A stretch of 64,000 bases of DNA, taken from assembly GCF_023898315.1 (NCBI RefSeq), contig NC_064622.1, positions 356,791,234 to 356,855,233 of the forward strand. Reading direction: 5' to 3'. Below the pieces are notes generated by a model. That model made no database searches. It had not been told where the DNA came from and worked only from the letters and a program-made list of their open reading frames with translations. Shown here piece after piece: positions 10,380-21,034 of this stretch. Both the position numbers and the translations under genes were made by a program. Each line of letters begins with the position of its first letter. The first letter of the stretch is position 1. Source of the stretch: Schistocerca nitens. Taxonomy: Eukaryota > Arthropoda > Insecta > Orthoptera > Acrididae.

Positions 10380-11056
10380 GGAACTATTAGGAGCCTAGCT
10401 CACACTTTTTCAATTTTCTTAAACCAGAACAAGAGCTATTCTCTACCAGCAGTCCAACAACCAATATTCTTACATTAAGCATTTTTCTGTATTTAATTTT
10501 AGTTATTTACAATTATATTTTACTGTATTACTTGGTTCAAAATATCCAAATAACTGTAGAAAAGAAATAGAGAAACGAATCATGATACTGTAAAAACTTC
10601 TTAAAAATATCATAGTCCTTTGTATTTTGTACTCTCAGATACTGTACTTAAATTATATTTATATAATTTATTACTATTTATGCCATTCTTCGTAAGACTT
10701 TATCCATGCAGGTAATTAGGAAAGGAAAACCAGTAAACAGCACTCATTACAAACAAATTGTTTGGATATAGCCATATCATAATAATGGTAAAGTTTGTTT
10801 TTGCTACAATGACTATATTTTTAATTGGTTCAGTTATCATTCATGTATTAACAAGAGGAGTTATTAATTAGAGGCCTCAAGATGAGTTTGCCAGTATTTT
10901 TCATGATTTCAATTTAATTTGTACCAGTGTTTGACATAATTCTTAGAGATTTTGTGAAGTATTGGGAAAGTCAATCTTGAAAATAACTGAGGGTACTCAG
11001 TTTATCAGACTACACAAAGCATTAACAATGAGCAGTAAGTTTATCTCAAAGCTATT
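10380..11056. other. Intron sequence, nothing recognised
   Basis: Strongly AT-rich, with no coding character and no repeat I could name. Confidence 0.45.
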
Positions 11057-11630
11057 AATTATTTATTGGCTGACTAGTTTCAGACTTTGCCCAATTTTCA
11101 CAAGTCACCTATTACAGGGAACAACATTTTTGTTATGAGTGGATGCATTGAAAGAGGCTAATAAAGGTATCCGTAATAATATGGTTCCTGTGGGAACTAC
11201 TTACGTATTTTGTATGTAGGATGTGTTTGGTGTGGAGGAATGGAGAATTTTTTCTCACTGGATTACACTGTGTCACACGTGGTTTATTTTTTGTAGGTAT
11301 TATTAAAATTTTTACAGATGTTGATGCAAAGAATTTTATTATAGGGTCATATATAATCTCTATTGTATTCCAGTTATTTCACGATTGCATTAATCTCACT
11401 GACAATATTCAGTATGAAACACAGCGTTCCATCACATCACGGTTGTACAGTAATTTTTTTCTTTTCTTTTTCAGCACCTTACAAAATAAGTAATTACCAC
11501 ATGGATAATATTATTACTGATACCTTATTCTCCACATTCAACATAACGACTCAGTCCAGATTTTGTTCTCTGTAAATAGGTGGCTCGAGGAAATGGCCCA
11601 ATCCGAAAGCTAGTCAGCCAATAAATAATT
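11057..11630. mobile_element. ~575-bp foldback element (MITE-like)
   Basis: The left end AATTATTTATTGGCTGACTA (11057 on) is the inverse of the right end TAGTCAGCCAATAAATAATT (11611-11630), giving ~25-bp inverted repeats. The interior includes two overlapping 70-90 codon frames (11221-11575) with no recognisable similarity. No transposase is visible, so it is probably non-autonomous. Confidence 0.65.
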
Positions 11631-11632
11631 AG

Positions 11633-11840
11633 GAGGTTTGGTATAAACTTCATTTTCTTGTGAGCCAACCTTCACATTAAAATCTCCTGCTGTTATTACT
11701 TCTTGATGCTTTTTGACTTGGTTGAGTAGATGGTCTAATTCCTGGTAGAAATGATCTTTGGTTTGCTGTGCCGCATCGGCATTTGGTGCATACACCCCTA
11801 TTATAACTGTTTCAATGCCATGTAACTTGATAATACTCAC
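11633..11840 (-). pseudogene. Inverted LINE endonuclease fragment
   Basis: The minus strand reads IIKLHGIETVIIGVYAPNAD, then DHFYQELDHLLNQVKKHQE and ITAGDFNVKVGS. These are the mid-part of an apurinic/apyrimidinic-type endonuclease domain; the GDFN motif is one of its active-site signatures. It should directly precede the plus-strand NLVEFCNQYDLK segment at about 11885. The opposite orientation shows an inversion within one LINE insertion. Confidence 0.75.
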
Positions 11841-13982
11841 AAGGAAGATATGGGGGAAATGTCATGAATAGTTCTGGAAAAAATCTTGTAGAATTTTGTA
11901 ACCAATACGACTTGAAAATTCTGAACACACACTATTCACATAAAGATACCCACAGATATACATGGGAGAGACCATTATTACAGCAGAAATCAATAATCGA
12001 TTACATCATTACCAAGCAACAGCCAAAAGTGGTAATTCAAGACTGTAGAGTCATGCGGGGAGTCAACTGTGGGTCTGATCACTGCTTAGTTTTAGCAAAG
12101 TTGACATTCCCATTTAGTAGAAAACCATCAACAACTGGACAAGTCGATCCACAGCAATCGTGAGAAATTAGAGCAGGAAAGGTATAAGCTCGTTCTCCTG
12201 AAGCAGTTCAGCATCAAGGATTTATCAAATTAGAAAAGATGTGGGAACAGAAATGTATTGAAATTGAGAGTCTTAATAGGTGGATCAGAAACAACAGAAC
12301 TGTGGAGGACAGTTACCAGTATGGAGAAAACACAAGTAAACAAATCAGTAGACAACCTAATTCCCTTAAAGGAATAGAAAAAGCATTATGCAGACCTTTT
12401 AATTGAAGATAGGCCATATTACACGCAAGGGAATGAAGAGAAGATGGAAGTAACTGATCGAAATATAAACATTACAGTAGAGGAAGTGAAATGTCCATGA
12501 ACTAAAATAAAGACTGGCCAATCACCTGGTCCAGGAAACATTCCTGTTGAATTATTGAAGGCTGAAGGAAGATATCTGAAAAATCGAATAACCTGCCTGA
12601 TGAACAACTGTTGTAAAAGGATTGAAATTCCCTCATCGAAAAAGTCATATATGGTTTCTATTTTCAAGAAAGGGAATAGAAAAGACACAAACTGCTATAG
12701 AGGCATTAGTGTCAACTGTACAATGAGCAGCTTATTTGGCAAGATAATGTTTGAAAAAATTAGACAAAATGTTGGCCACCATATTGTGGAAGACCAGAGC
12801 CGGTTTAGGTAGAACAGATCTTGTACAGATAGTCTATTTATTTTACGATGACTAATGTAGAAATTTATAGCAGTAGGGAAGGAGCTATACATTGCCTTTG
12901 TAGATTTAGCAAAAGCTTACGATACAGTTCCTAGAGCTAAGCTGTGGGAAGCTATGAAAGATATAGTTATGGATGACCACCTTTTACAAATTATTATTGA
13001 AATGTGAGATAATGTAGTACAGATTAAACGAGGTTTAAAGTTATCAGAACCTATTAATGTCACTAAATGTTTGCGACAAGGTTGCAGTATGTCACACATC
13101 TTGTTCAATTTATATGTAGAAGTGGCTCTCTGAAATGGGAAGAACAGCTGCAGAGGAATGGGAATCACTGTTGACAATGTACAGATATTTTCATTAGGTT
13201 TTGCTGATGACCAACCTATTATAGCACAAGATGATTATGATCTTGAGTTCATGATAGACGATTATATCAGGAATACAACAGATGGGGACTACAAATGAGT
13301 CTAACAAAAACAGAGTATCTGGTGGTGAATAGCGATGCTAAATTTGAAGTACACATCAATGACAAAGCAGTTATGAGACAGGTAGAGAAATTTAAATATT
13401 TTGGGGCACATATTGATAAAAATAGTTTGGTCCACACAGAAGTAAACTACAGAAAACAGCGAAGCAGAAAAGTGTTACGGTGTATGAATTCTTTTTGGTG
13501 GGATAAGAATATTTCCAACAGCAATAAGAAAAGAGTAGGTAAGATAATGGTTGAATCAGTGCTATGCTGTGGATCAGAACTATGGATCTTAAATGCAGAT
13601 CTCAAAAGAAGACTAATAGCTGTGGAAATGGAGTGCCAGAATATCAAGAATCGAAAGAAAAACTAATGATGAAGTAAGAGCTAGAATGAAGGCAAATGAT
13701 AATGTGATGGATAGAATTGAAAGAAAATCACTAAAATGGTATGGACCTATGGTGAGAATGCCAAAGAAGGTTTACAAATAGAAACCACCTGGCAGCCGTA
13801 AGTGCGCAAGGCCACGACATTCTTGGACAGACCACATAAATGGAGTAATGGAAAATCGCAGAATCGACAAGGAAGATGCGCTGGATAAAGAGGCTTGGGG
13901 GAAGATAACAGGAATACAAGAAGATGATGTCATTAATTAATCTTTGTATTGATTTATCCTTTAGTAATAATAATAATATATA
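11633..13982 (+). mobile_element. RTE-like LINE, 5'-truncated with inverted 5' segment
   Basis: The plus strand from about 11845 encodes the endonuclease C-terminus (NLVEFCNQYDLKILNTHYS, then GSDHCLVLAKL). Pieces of RT follow: NCYRGISVNCTMSSLFGKI near 12690, a FVDLAKAYDTVPRAKLW motif near 12900, VTKCLRQGCSMSHILFNLY-like near 13070 and EKFKYFGAHIDKNS near 13390. The segment 11633-11840 encodes the preceding endonuclease part (VIIGVYAPNAD, ITAGDFNVKVGS) on the opposite strand. It ends in a (TAA)n tract at about 13963-13980, as RTE elements usually do. Many stops make it non-functional. Confidence 0.75.
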
Positions 13983-14229
13983 AACTTTGAAAAAAATGCT
14001 TTTTCTTCAATATCTGAGAGGAGTTGTAACATACTGAAGACCTTTATGCAAAAAAAAAATGTTTATACGAGTTATTGGAGCATTACATAAGTCCTGTTTA
14101 TAGAAAGTTTGGTTTCTTAAATGTATGATTCTCACTTTTCTTCTGCAAGTGCATGTTTATGTTTCACATTTACCTATCTCATTGGGACTTTATGTAGTTT
14201 TATTGGCTGACATCATCCTTTGATTTTAG

Positions 14230-14382
14230 GTCTTGTACGTGAGAATAAAAATGCTCTTCAAGAGTTTATAAAACATGCGGGATACTCAGTCCTGCTCCGT
14301 GCTATGCAGAGCAATGTTGAGAAGTTGCAGGTGAAATCTGCATTCCTATTGTCGAGTCTCTGTTCAAGCACAGAAATAAAAG
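14230..14382 (+). CDS. HSPBP1: HSPBP1/Fes1-like factor, internal exon 3 of those visible
   Basis: The acceptor TGATTTTAG ends at 14229. The donor is the weaker GTTTGC at 14383. With the T carried over from 9972, the exon reads CLVRENKNALQEFIKHAGYS, continues to VLLRAMQSNVEKLQVKSAFL and ends SLCSSTEIK plus one base. The SCLVRE and GFSVLLRAMQ patterns are typical of the second and third armadillo repeats of HSPBP1. The final G joins AT at 32214 to give Asp. The next exon lies 17.8 kb away because a large transposon cluster occupies the intron. Length is 153 nt, with no internal stops. Confidence 0.93.
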
Positions 14383-14480
14383 GTTTGCAACATATCGCAG
14401 ATTTTCCATTGTTTTATTAAGGATTAGTTTGATCACACTATCCACTGATTCTGATTGCACTAGATGCAGTAACGTGTGGG

Positions 14481-14486
<6 letters not shown>

Positions 14487-14530
<44 letters not shown>
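14487..14530. repeat. (TA)n microsatellite
   Basis: Uninterrupted TA repeat directly before the PLE palindrome. It is matched by another TA tract at 15139-15199 on the far side. Confidence 0.95.
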
Positions 14531-14531
<1 letters not shown>

Positions 14532-14654
14532 CAGAGGGAAACATTCCACGTGGAAAAAATATATCTAAAAAGAAAGATGATGAGACTTACCAAACAAAAG
14601 CGCTGGCAGCTCGATAGACACACAAACAAACACAAATATACACACAAAATTCAA

Positions 14655-14684
14655 GCTTTCGCAACAAACTGTTGCCTCATCAGG
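14655..14684 (-). ncRNA. Hammerhead-like core, PLE family 1
   Basis: On the minus strand it reads CCTGATGAGGCAACAG, then TTTGTTGCGAAAGC. CUGAUGA and GAAA flank a six-base-pair stem (GCAACA/UGUUGC). One extra G separates CUGAUGA from the stem, unlike the textbook hammerhead. Confidence 0.4.
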
Positions 14685-15018
14685 AAAGAGGGAAGGAGAG
14701 GGAAAGACGAAAGGATGTGGGTTTTAAGGGAGAGGGTAAGGAGTCATTCCAATCCCGGGAGCGGAAAGACTTACCTTAGGGGGAAAAAAGGACAGGTATA
14801 CACTCGCACACACACACATATCCATCCACACATACAGACACAAGCAGACATATTTCTGCTTGTGTCTGTATGTGTGGATGGATATGTGTGTGTGTGCGAG
14901 TGTATACCTGTCCTTTTTTCCCCCTAAGGTAAGTCTTTCCGCTCCCGGGATTGGAATGACTCCTTACCCTCTCCCTTAAAACCCACATCCTTTCGTCTTT
15001 CCCTCTCCTTCCCTCTTT

Positions 15019-15048
15019 CCTGATGAGGCAACAGTTTGTTGCGAAAGC
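15019..15048 (+). ncRNA. Hammerhead-like core, PLE family 1 (other palindrome arm)
   Basis: Identical in sequence to the motif in the left arm but on the plus strand. The palindrome therefore contains two opposed copies of the motif. Confidence 0.4.
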
Positions 15049-15136
15049 TTGAATTTTGTGTGTATATTTGTGTTTGTTTGTGTGTCTATCGAGCTGCCAG
15101 CGCTTTTGTTTGGTAAGTCTCATCATCTTTCTTTTT

Positions 15137-15138
<2 letters not shown>

Positions 15139-15199
<61 letters not shown>
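15139..15199. repeat. (TA)n microsatellite
   Basis: About 30 TA units between the palindromic PLE copy and the next PLE copy. Confidence 0.95.
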
Positions 15200-15202
<3 letters not shown>

Positions 15203-16077
15203 AAATATACCACATGGGAAAAATGTATCTAAAAACAAAGATGATGTGACTTAGCGAACGAAAGTGCAGGCAGGTCGATAGACACACAAACATACACACA
15301 AAATTCAAGCTTTCGCAACAAATGGTTGCTTCATCAGGAAAGAGGGAAGGAGAGGGAAAGACGAAAGGATGTGGGTTTTAAGGGAGAGGGTAAGGAGTCA
15401 TTCCAATCCCGGGAGCGGAAAGACTTACCTTAGGGGGAAAAAAGGACAGGTATACACTTGAACACACACACATATCCATCCACATATACACAGACACAAG
15501 CAGACATTTGTAAAGGCAAAGAGTTTGGGCAGAGATGTCAGTCGAGGCGAAAGTAATGAGGCAAAGATGTTGTTGAAAGACAGGTGAGGTATGAGTGGCG
15601 GCAACTTGAAATTAGCGGAGGTTGAGGCCTGGCGGATAACGAGAAGAGAGGATATACTGAAGGGCAAGTTCCCATCTCCGGAGTTCTGACAGGTTGGTGT
15701 TGGTGGGAAGTATCCAGATAACCCGGACGGTGTAACACTGTGCCAATATGTGCTGGCCGTGCACCAAGGCATGTTTAGCCACAGGGTGATCCTCATTACC
15801 AACAAACACTGTCTGCCTGTGTCCATTCGTGGGAATGGACAGTTTGTTGCTGGTCATTCCCACATAGAATGCATCACAGTGTAGGCAGGTCAGTTGGTAA
15901 ATCACGTGGGTGCTTTCACATGTGGCTCTGCCTGTGATTGTGTACACCTTCCGGGTTACAGGACTGGAGTAGGTGGTGGTGGGACAGGTTTTACACTGGG
16001 GGCGGTTACAAGGGTAGGAGCCAGAGGGTAGGGAAGGTGGTTTGGGGATTTCATAGGGATGAACCAAGAGGTTGCTG
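15200..16077 (-). mobile_element. PLE family 1, inverted C-terminal segment joined to the full-length copy
   Basis: The minus strand carries the PLE 3' terminus (15204-15510) and the end of the coding region (about 15610-16067). The latter includes PYEIPKPPSLPSGSYPCNRP, a CKTCP zinc-ligand motif and the GIY-YIG endonuclease core (HVIYQLTCLHCDAFYVGMTS). A small deletion and substitutions are seen relative to the plus-strand copy at 19.5-19.9 kb. At about 16077 the orientation flips to the plus-strand terminal repeat. The inverted arms are about 15207-15505 and 16078-16375. This resembles the inverted or tandem terminal (pLTR) arrangements reported for Penelope elements. Confidence 0.8.
15309..15338 (-). 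ncRNA. Hammerhead-like core, PLE family 1 variant
   Basis: The minus strand reads CCTGATGAAGCAACCA, then TTTGTTGCGAAAGC. Relative to other copies the unpaired purine is A instead of G and the loop differs, while a GCAAC/GUUGC stem is kept. Confidence 0.4.
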
Positions 16078-16233
16078 TCTGTATATGTGTGGATGGATAT
16101 GTGTGTGTGTGCGAGTGTATACCCGTCCTTTTTTCCCCCTAAGGTAAGTCTTTCCGCTCCCGGGATTGGAATGACTCCTTACCCTCTCCCTTAAAACCCA
16201 CATCCTTTCGTCTTTCCCTCTCCTTCCCTCTTT

Positions 16234-16263
16234 CCTGATGAGGCAACAGTTTGTTGCGAAAGC
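16234..16263 (+). ncRNA. Hammerhead-like core in 5' pseudo-LTR of the PLE
   Basis: CCTGATGAGGCAACAG then TTTGTTGCGAAAGC, the consensus form of the motif. Published PLE hammerheads sit in such terminal repeats. Here helix I and a clear UH cleavage site were not identified. Confidence 0.45.
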
Positions 16264-17065
16264 TTGAATTTTGTGTGTATGTTTGTGTGTCTATCGACCT
16301 GCCAGCGCTTTCGTTTGGTAAGTCACATCATCTTTGTTTTTAGATATATTTTTCCCACGTGGAATGTTTCCCTCTATTATATTAATATCATTAATTTGAA
16401 ACCAACAATTGCGTTTGTTATTGTCACTGTTGCATTTCGAAATCTTTCCTGTCGTCTTATTTTCTCTTTGTGTTTTTGCCAGTAGTTTCACTTTGTATTC
16501 ACCTTCTCCTTTTTACCGTAATCTGCTATACAATTTTATCCCGCCTATATATACTCAATAATACGTAACCCACTTCCAAACCATAACCAAAAAAATTTTT
16601 TTGCCGCTTTCAACACTACCGCTGCTATAAAATCCACCGTTTCTAGTTCACAAACAGTTCCTTTCACCTTTTAAACAACCATTTCGGCTATTTCTAATAA
16701 CTTTCGCTTTATTTCCATTTCCGTTTTTCCCACATCACTGATAATTTTCAGCCGCTTCCCACAGGTTTTAACGTCATTCTTTCTTCGTCAGACAATTGTT
16801 AGCCTCATTTTCATAATCTGCCACCACAAAACCACTCCTTTTAATACATTACACGCAGTTTTTCCCGAATTTCTCCGTCCTTTAACGTGTTTTGGCGGCA
16901 ACACAACCACCTAACCTTTGTGCACATCGTTGTCTACCAACCCAAGTCCAACATAGCCCAGCTGTAACCAACACCTTTTCGCCTTTTTCACCAGATCTCC
17001 AGTTACTTTCCAGTTCACCTTTATCTCTCCCCATATATTTTTATTTTCATTTTCATTTCAGCCCC

Positions 17066-19958
17066 ATGTTACACATTCCACCTTCTAATACCATGTCACC
17101 CTCACAACACCCCTACAACGACCCCATTAAGTTTTATTTACATTCCCTCCGCAAACATGCCTTCGCCCTAGCCAGATTACGCTCCCATATTCTATTTTCT
17201 AAGGCTTGTCTAACATTTGGCATTACCCCCAAAGGCCTCACACTTAAAGTTCCCATCTCTGGCTGCAACCCTTCTTTCCATCAGTCCCTATACCAGTTCC
17301 AAACTGAACAATCCATTGCCCTCACCCACCTAATCCTTCACCTACACATCAACTTAGCCAATGAACACACCCGTCAACGCCTATCCTTAATAAAAGTCCT
17401 TAATCTTTCCTCTCCCACATCCACACCGGCTGCTCAGAGCATCCTCCTACAGGCCAGCCGCAAATTAGAACAGCATGCCACCCTCCACCTCAAAAAACTA
17501 TCCAATCTCCTGGTTTCCCACCTCCGGAAAGGCAACTCACTCGCCCTTCACAACCTTACCAGCAAACCTCAACCTCCTCTCATTGCACACAAACCCAGTC
17601 TCTCCCATCTACTCAATCTCCCACTTCCACCTCCACTCCCTCCAAAACCTCAAAATTCCAATCAACACAATCTGGAACCACAACACCCTAATTCAGTAGT
17701 TAACCTTTCCTCCAAACCTCTCTCCCAATCCGAAACCTCTGTCCTATCCAAAGGCCTCACCTTCAGCCCCACTCCCAGATTCAACCAAACAGCCCTCGTC
17801 AAAGATTTACTGTCCTACTCTCGTACTCTCTGCTGGAAATATCACTTTGCCACGAAGAAAAATGATCCTAATCCTAATCCTACTCCTAATGATCCAACTC
17901 CCCAGGACACTATCCAAATTGAATCCTGCCTGGAACAGTTCCGTCCTCCGTCGCAGCGGGACCCACCTCCTCTTCCTCAAAATCACCCTCTCCAAACCTT
18001 CCAGGAATTTCTGACTTCCAGCCTTGCATCTCAATCCTTCTTAAAAAACCTTAATCCTACTCCCAACATCACCACTGCTGAAGCCCAGGCTATCCGTGAT
18101 CTGAAGGCTGACCGATCCATCGTCATTCTTCCGGCGGACAAGGGTTCCACGACCGTGGTACTTGATCGTCGGGAGTATGTGGCTGAGGGACTGCGTCAGC
18201 TTCCAGACAACACCACATACAAAGTTTGCTAAGGTAATCCCACTCCCGATGTCCAGGCGGAGCTTCAAGGAATCCTCAGAACCTTAGGCCCCCTGCAAAG
18301 CCTTTCACCTGACTCCATCAACCTCCTGACCCCACCAACCTCCTGACCCCACCGACACCCCGCACCCCTACCTTCTACCTTCTTCCTAAAATTCACAAAC
18401 CCAATCATCCCGGCCACCCCATTGTAGCTGGTTACCAAGCCCCCACAGAACGTATCTCTGCCTACGTAGATCAACACCTTCAACCCATTACATGCAGTCT
18501 CCCATGTTTCATCAAAGACACCAACCACTTTCTCGAATGCCTGGAATCCTTACCCAATCTGTTACCCCTGGAAACCATCCTTGTAACCATTGATGCCACT
18601 TCCTTATACACAAATATTCCGCACGTCCAGGGCCTCACTGCGATGGAGCATTTCCTTTCACGCCGATCACCTGCCACCCTACCTAAAACCTCTTTCCTCA
18701 TTACCTTAGCCAGCTTCATCCTGACCCACAACTTCTTCACTTTTGAAGGCCAGACATACCAACAATTAAAGGGAACAGCCATGGGTACCAGGATGGCCCC
18801 CTCGTACGCCAACCTATTCATGGGTCGCCTAGAGGAAGCCTTCTTGGTTACCCAGGCCTGCCAACCCAAAGTTTGGTACAGATTTATTGATGACATCTTC
18901 ATGATCTGGACTTACAGTGAAGAAGAACTCCAGAATTTCCTCTCCAACCTCAACTCCTTTGGTTCCATCAGATTCACCTGGTCATACTCCAAATCCCACG
19001 CCACTTTTCTTACGTTGACCTCCATCTGTCCAATGGCCAGCTTCACACGTCCGTCCACATCAAACCCACCAACAAGCAACAGTACCTCCATTATGACAGC
19101 TGCCACTCATTCCACATCAAACGGTCCCTTCCCTACAGCCTAGGTCTTCGTGGCAAACGAATCTGCTCCAGTCCGGAATCCCTGAACCATTACACCAACA
19201 ACCTGACAACAGCTTTCGCATCCCGTAACTACCCTCCCGACCTGGTACAGAAGCAAATAACCAGAGCCACTTCCTCATCCCCTCAAACCCAGAACCTCCC
19301 ACAGAAGAACCACAAAAGTGCCCCACTTGTGACAGGATACTTTCCGGGACTGGACCAGACTCTGAATATGGCTCTCCAGCAGGGATACGACTTCCTCAAA
19401 TCCTGCCCTGAAATGAGATCCATCCTTCATGAAATCCTCCCCACTCCACCAAGAGTGTCTTTCCGCCGTCCACCTAACCTTCGTAACCTGTTAGTTCATC
19501 CCTATGAAATCCCCAAACCACCTTCCCTACCCTCTGGCTCCTACCCTTGTAACCGCCCCCGGTGTAAAACCTGTCCCATGCACCCTCCCACCACCACCTA
19601 CTCCAGTCCTGTAACCCGGAAGGTGTACACGATCAAAGACAGAGCCACGTGTGAAAGCACCCACGTGATTTACCAACTAACCTGCCTACACTGTGATGCA
19701 TTCTATGTGGGAATGACCAGCAACAAACTGTCCATTCGCATAAATGGACACAGGCAGACAGTGTTTGTTGGTAATGAGGATCACCCTGTGGCTTAACATG
19801 CCTTGGTGCACGGCCAGCACATCTTGGCACAGTGTTACACCATCCGGGTTATCTGGATACTTCCCACCAACACCAACCTATCCGAACTCCGGAGATGGGA
19901 ACTTGCTCTTCAATATATCCTCTCTTCCCGTTACCCACGAGGCCTCAATCTCCGCTAA
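17066..19958 (+). pseudogene. PLE polyprotein: reverse transcriptase + GIY-YIG endonuclease (broken)
   Basis: This enzyme would copy the element RNA at a nick made by its own endonuclease. The start is the first ATG in the leader frame (17066). The N-terminal part runs to a TAA at 18230-18232. The RT then shows FYLLPKIHKPNHPGHPIVAG near 18375, motif A VTIDATSLYTNIP near 18585, motif B KGTAMGTRMAPSYANLFMG near 18770 and motif C YRFIDDIF near 18880. The C-terminus has a CNRPRCKTCP zinc-binding motif near 19550 and the GIY-YIG core VIYQLTC...FYVGMTSNKLSIR near 19665-19740. Other breaks are a 17-bp tandem duplication at about 18322-18356, a one-base loss near 19012 (FLDVDLHL region) and a TAA at about 19794. 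Confidence 0.88.
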
Positions 19959-20232
19959 TTTCAAGTTGCCGCCAATCATACCTCAACTGTCATTCAACAA
20001 CATCTTTGCCTCTGCACTTCCACCTCGACTGACATCTCTGCCCAAACTCTTTGTCTTTAAATATGTCTGCTTGTGTCTGTATATGTGTGGATGGATACGT
20101 GTGTGTGTGCGAGTGTATACCTGTCCTTTTTTCTCCCTAAGGTAAGTCTTTCCGCTCCCGGGATTGGAATGACTGCTTACCCTCTCCCTTAAAGCCCACA
20201 TCCTTTCGTCTTTCCCTCTCCTTCCCCTCTTT

Positions 20233-20262
20233 CCTGATGAGGCAACAGTTTGTTGCGAAAAC
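20233..20262 (+). ncRNA. Hammerhead-like core in 3' pseudo-LTR of the PLE
   Basis: Same motif as at 16234 but ending GAAAAC instead of GAAAGC, so the base after GAAA has changed. The stem is intact. Confidence 0.4.
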
Positions 20263-20343
20263 TTGAATTTTGTGTGTGTGTTTGTGTTTGTTTGTGTGTG
20301 TATCGACCTGCCAGCGCTTTCGTTCGGTAAGTCACATCATCTT

Positions 20344-20351
<8 letters not shown>

Positions 20352-20407
<56 letters not shown>
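20352..20407. repeat. (TA)n microsatellite
   Basis: TA repeat between the 3' end of the full PLE copy and the next foldback PLE copy. Confidence 0.95.
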
Positions 20408-20408
<1 letters not shown>

Positions 20409-20998
20409 CAGAGGGAAACATTCCACGTGGAAAAAATATATCTAAAAAGAAAGATGATGAGACTTACCAAACAAAAGCGCTGGCAGGTCGATAGACACAC
20501 AAACAAACACAAATATACACACAAAATTCAAGCTTAACTCCGGAGATGGGAACTTGCCCTTCAGTATATCCTCTCTTCTCGTTATCCGCCAGGCCTCAAT
20601 CTCCGCTAATTTCAAGTTGCCGCCACTCATACCTCACCTGTCTCTCAACAACTTCTTTGCCTCTACTCTTCCACCTCGACTGACATCTCTGCCCAAACTC
20701 TTTGTCTTTAAATATGTCTGCTTGTGTCTGTATGTGTGGATGGATATGTGTGTGTGTGCGAGTGTATACCTGTCCTTTTTTCCCCCTAAGGTAAGTCTTT
20801 CCGCTCCCGGGATTGGAATGACTCCTTACCCTCTCCCTTAAAACCCACATCCTTTCGTCTTTCCCTCTCCTTCCCTCTTTCCTGATGAGGCAACAGTTTG
20901 TTGCGAAAGCTTGAATTTTGTGTGTATATTTGTGTTTGTTTGTGTGTCTATCGACCTGCCAGCGCTTTTGTTTGGTAAGTCTCATCATCTTTCTTTTT

Positions 20999-21003
<5 letters not shown>
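20408..21003 (+). mobile_element. Foldback PLE family 1 copy, C-terminal tail only
   Basis: The left inverted arm (about 20440-20535) meets at AAGCTT a plus-strand segment encoding the last ~25 residues of the PLE protein (ELALQYILSSRYPPGLNLR near 20545-20610). The complete 3' terminus follows, to 21003. The left arm is the reverse complement of about 20914-21003. A hammerhead-like core is at 20881-20910. A TA tract (21000-21033) follows. Confidence 0.85.
20881..20910 (+). ncRNA. Hammerhead-like core, PLE family 1
   Basis: Consensus form CCTGATGAGGCAACAG then TTTGTTGCGAAAGC, in the terminus of the foldback PLE copy. Confidence 0.4.

Positions 21004-21033
<30 letters not shown>

Positions 21034-21034
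<1 letters not shown>

Larger units (their letters stand above)
14531..15138. mobile_element. PLE family 1 palindrome (foldback copy, ~290-bp arms)
   Basis: Bases 14560-14848 and 14855-15143 are near-perfect reverse complements around a 6-base loop (CATATT), centred at about 14851.5. Each arm is the terminal, non-coding part of PLE family 1. It includes the hammerhead-like core, the CCGCTCCCGGGATTGGAATG block and the TTTGGTAAGTCTCATCATC end. Only the left side carries the outer GAGGGAAACATTCCACGTGG block. No PLE coding sequence is present. (TA)n tracts bound both sides. Confidence 0.9.
16078..20350 (+). mobile_element. Near-complete Penelope-like element (family 1)
   Basis: A terminal block at 16078-16350 is repeated directly at about 20070-20345, as expected for the pseudo-LTRs of Penelope elements. 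Between them are a leader (16380-17065) and a coding region (17066-19958) for RT plus GIY-YIG endonuclease. The terminal blocks hold the hammerhead-like core, two GTAAGT sites and a pyrimidine-rich stretch ending TTTTTAG. This could be an intron of the kind reported for Penelope leaders; that is inference. The coding region has at least two stops and two frameshifts, so the copy is dead. Its 3' end runs into a (TA)n tract. Confidence 0.85.

Noticed and set aside
14383-14420. Read-through of the HSPBP1 exon at 14230 to a stop at 14418-14420
   Set aside because: The weak donor at 14383 still gives a perfect phase and homology join to 32214. The read-through residues look intronic. An alternative short isoform is possible but unsupported.
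14302-15213. Open frames with long runs of alternating Ile-Tyr
   Set aside because: They are translations of (TA)n microsatellites and of both strands of the PLE palindrome, not genes.
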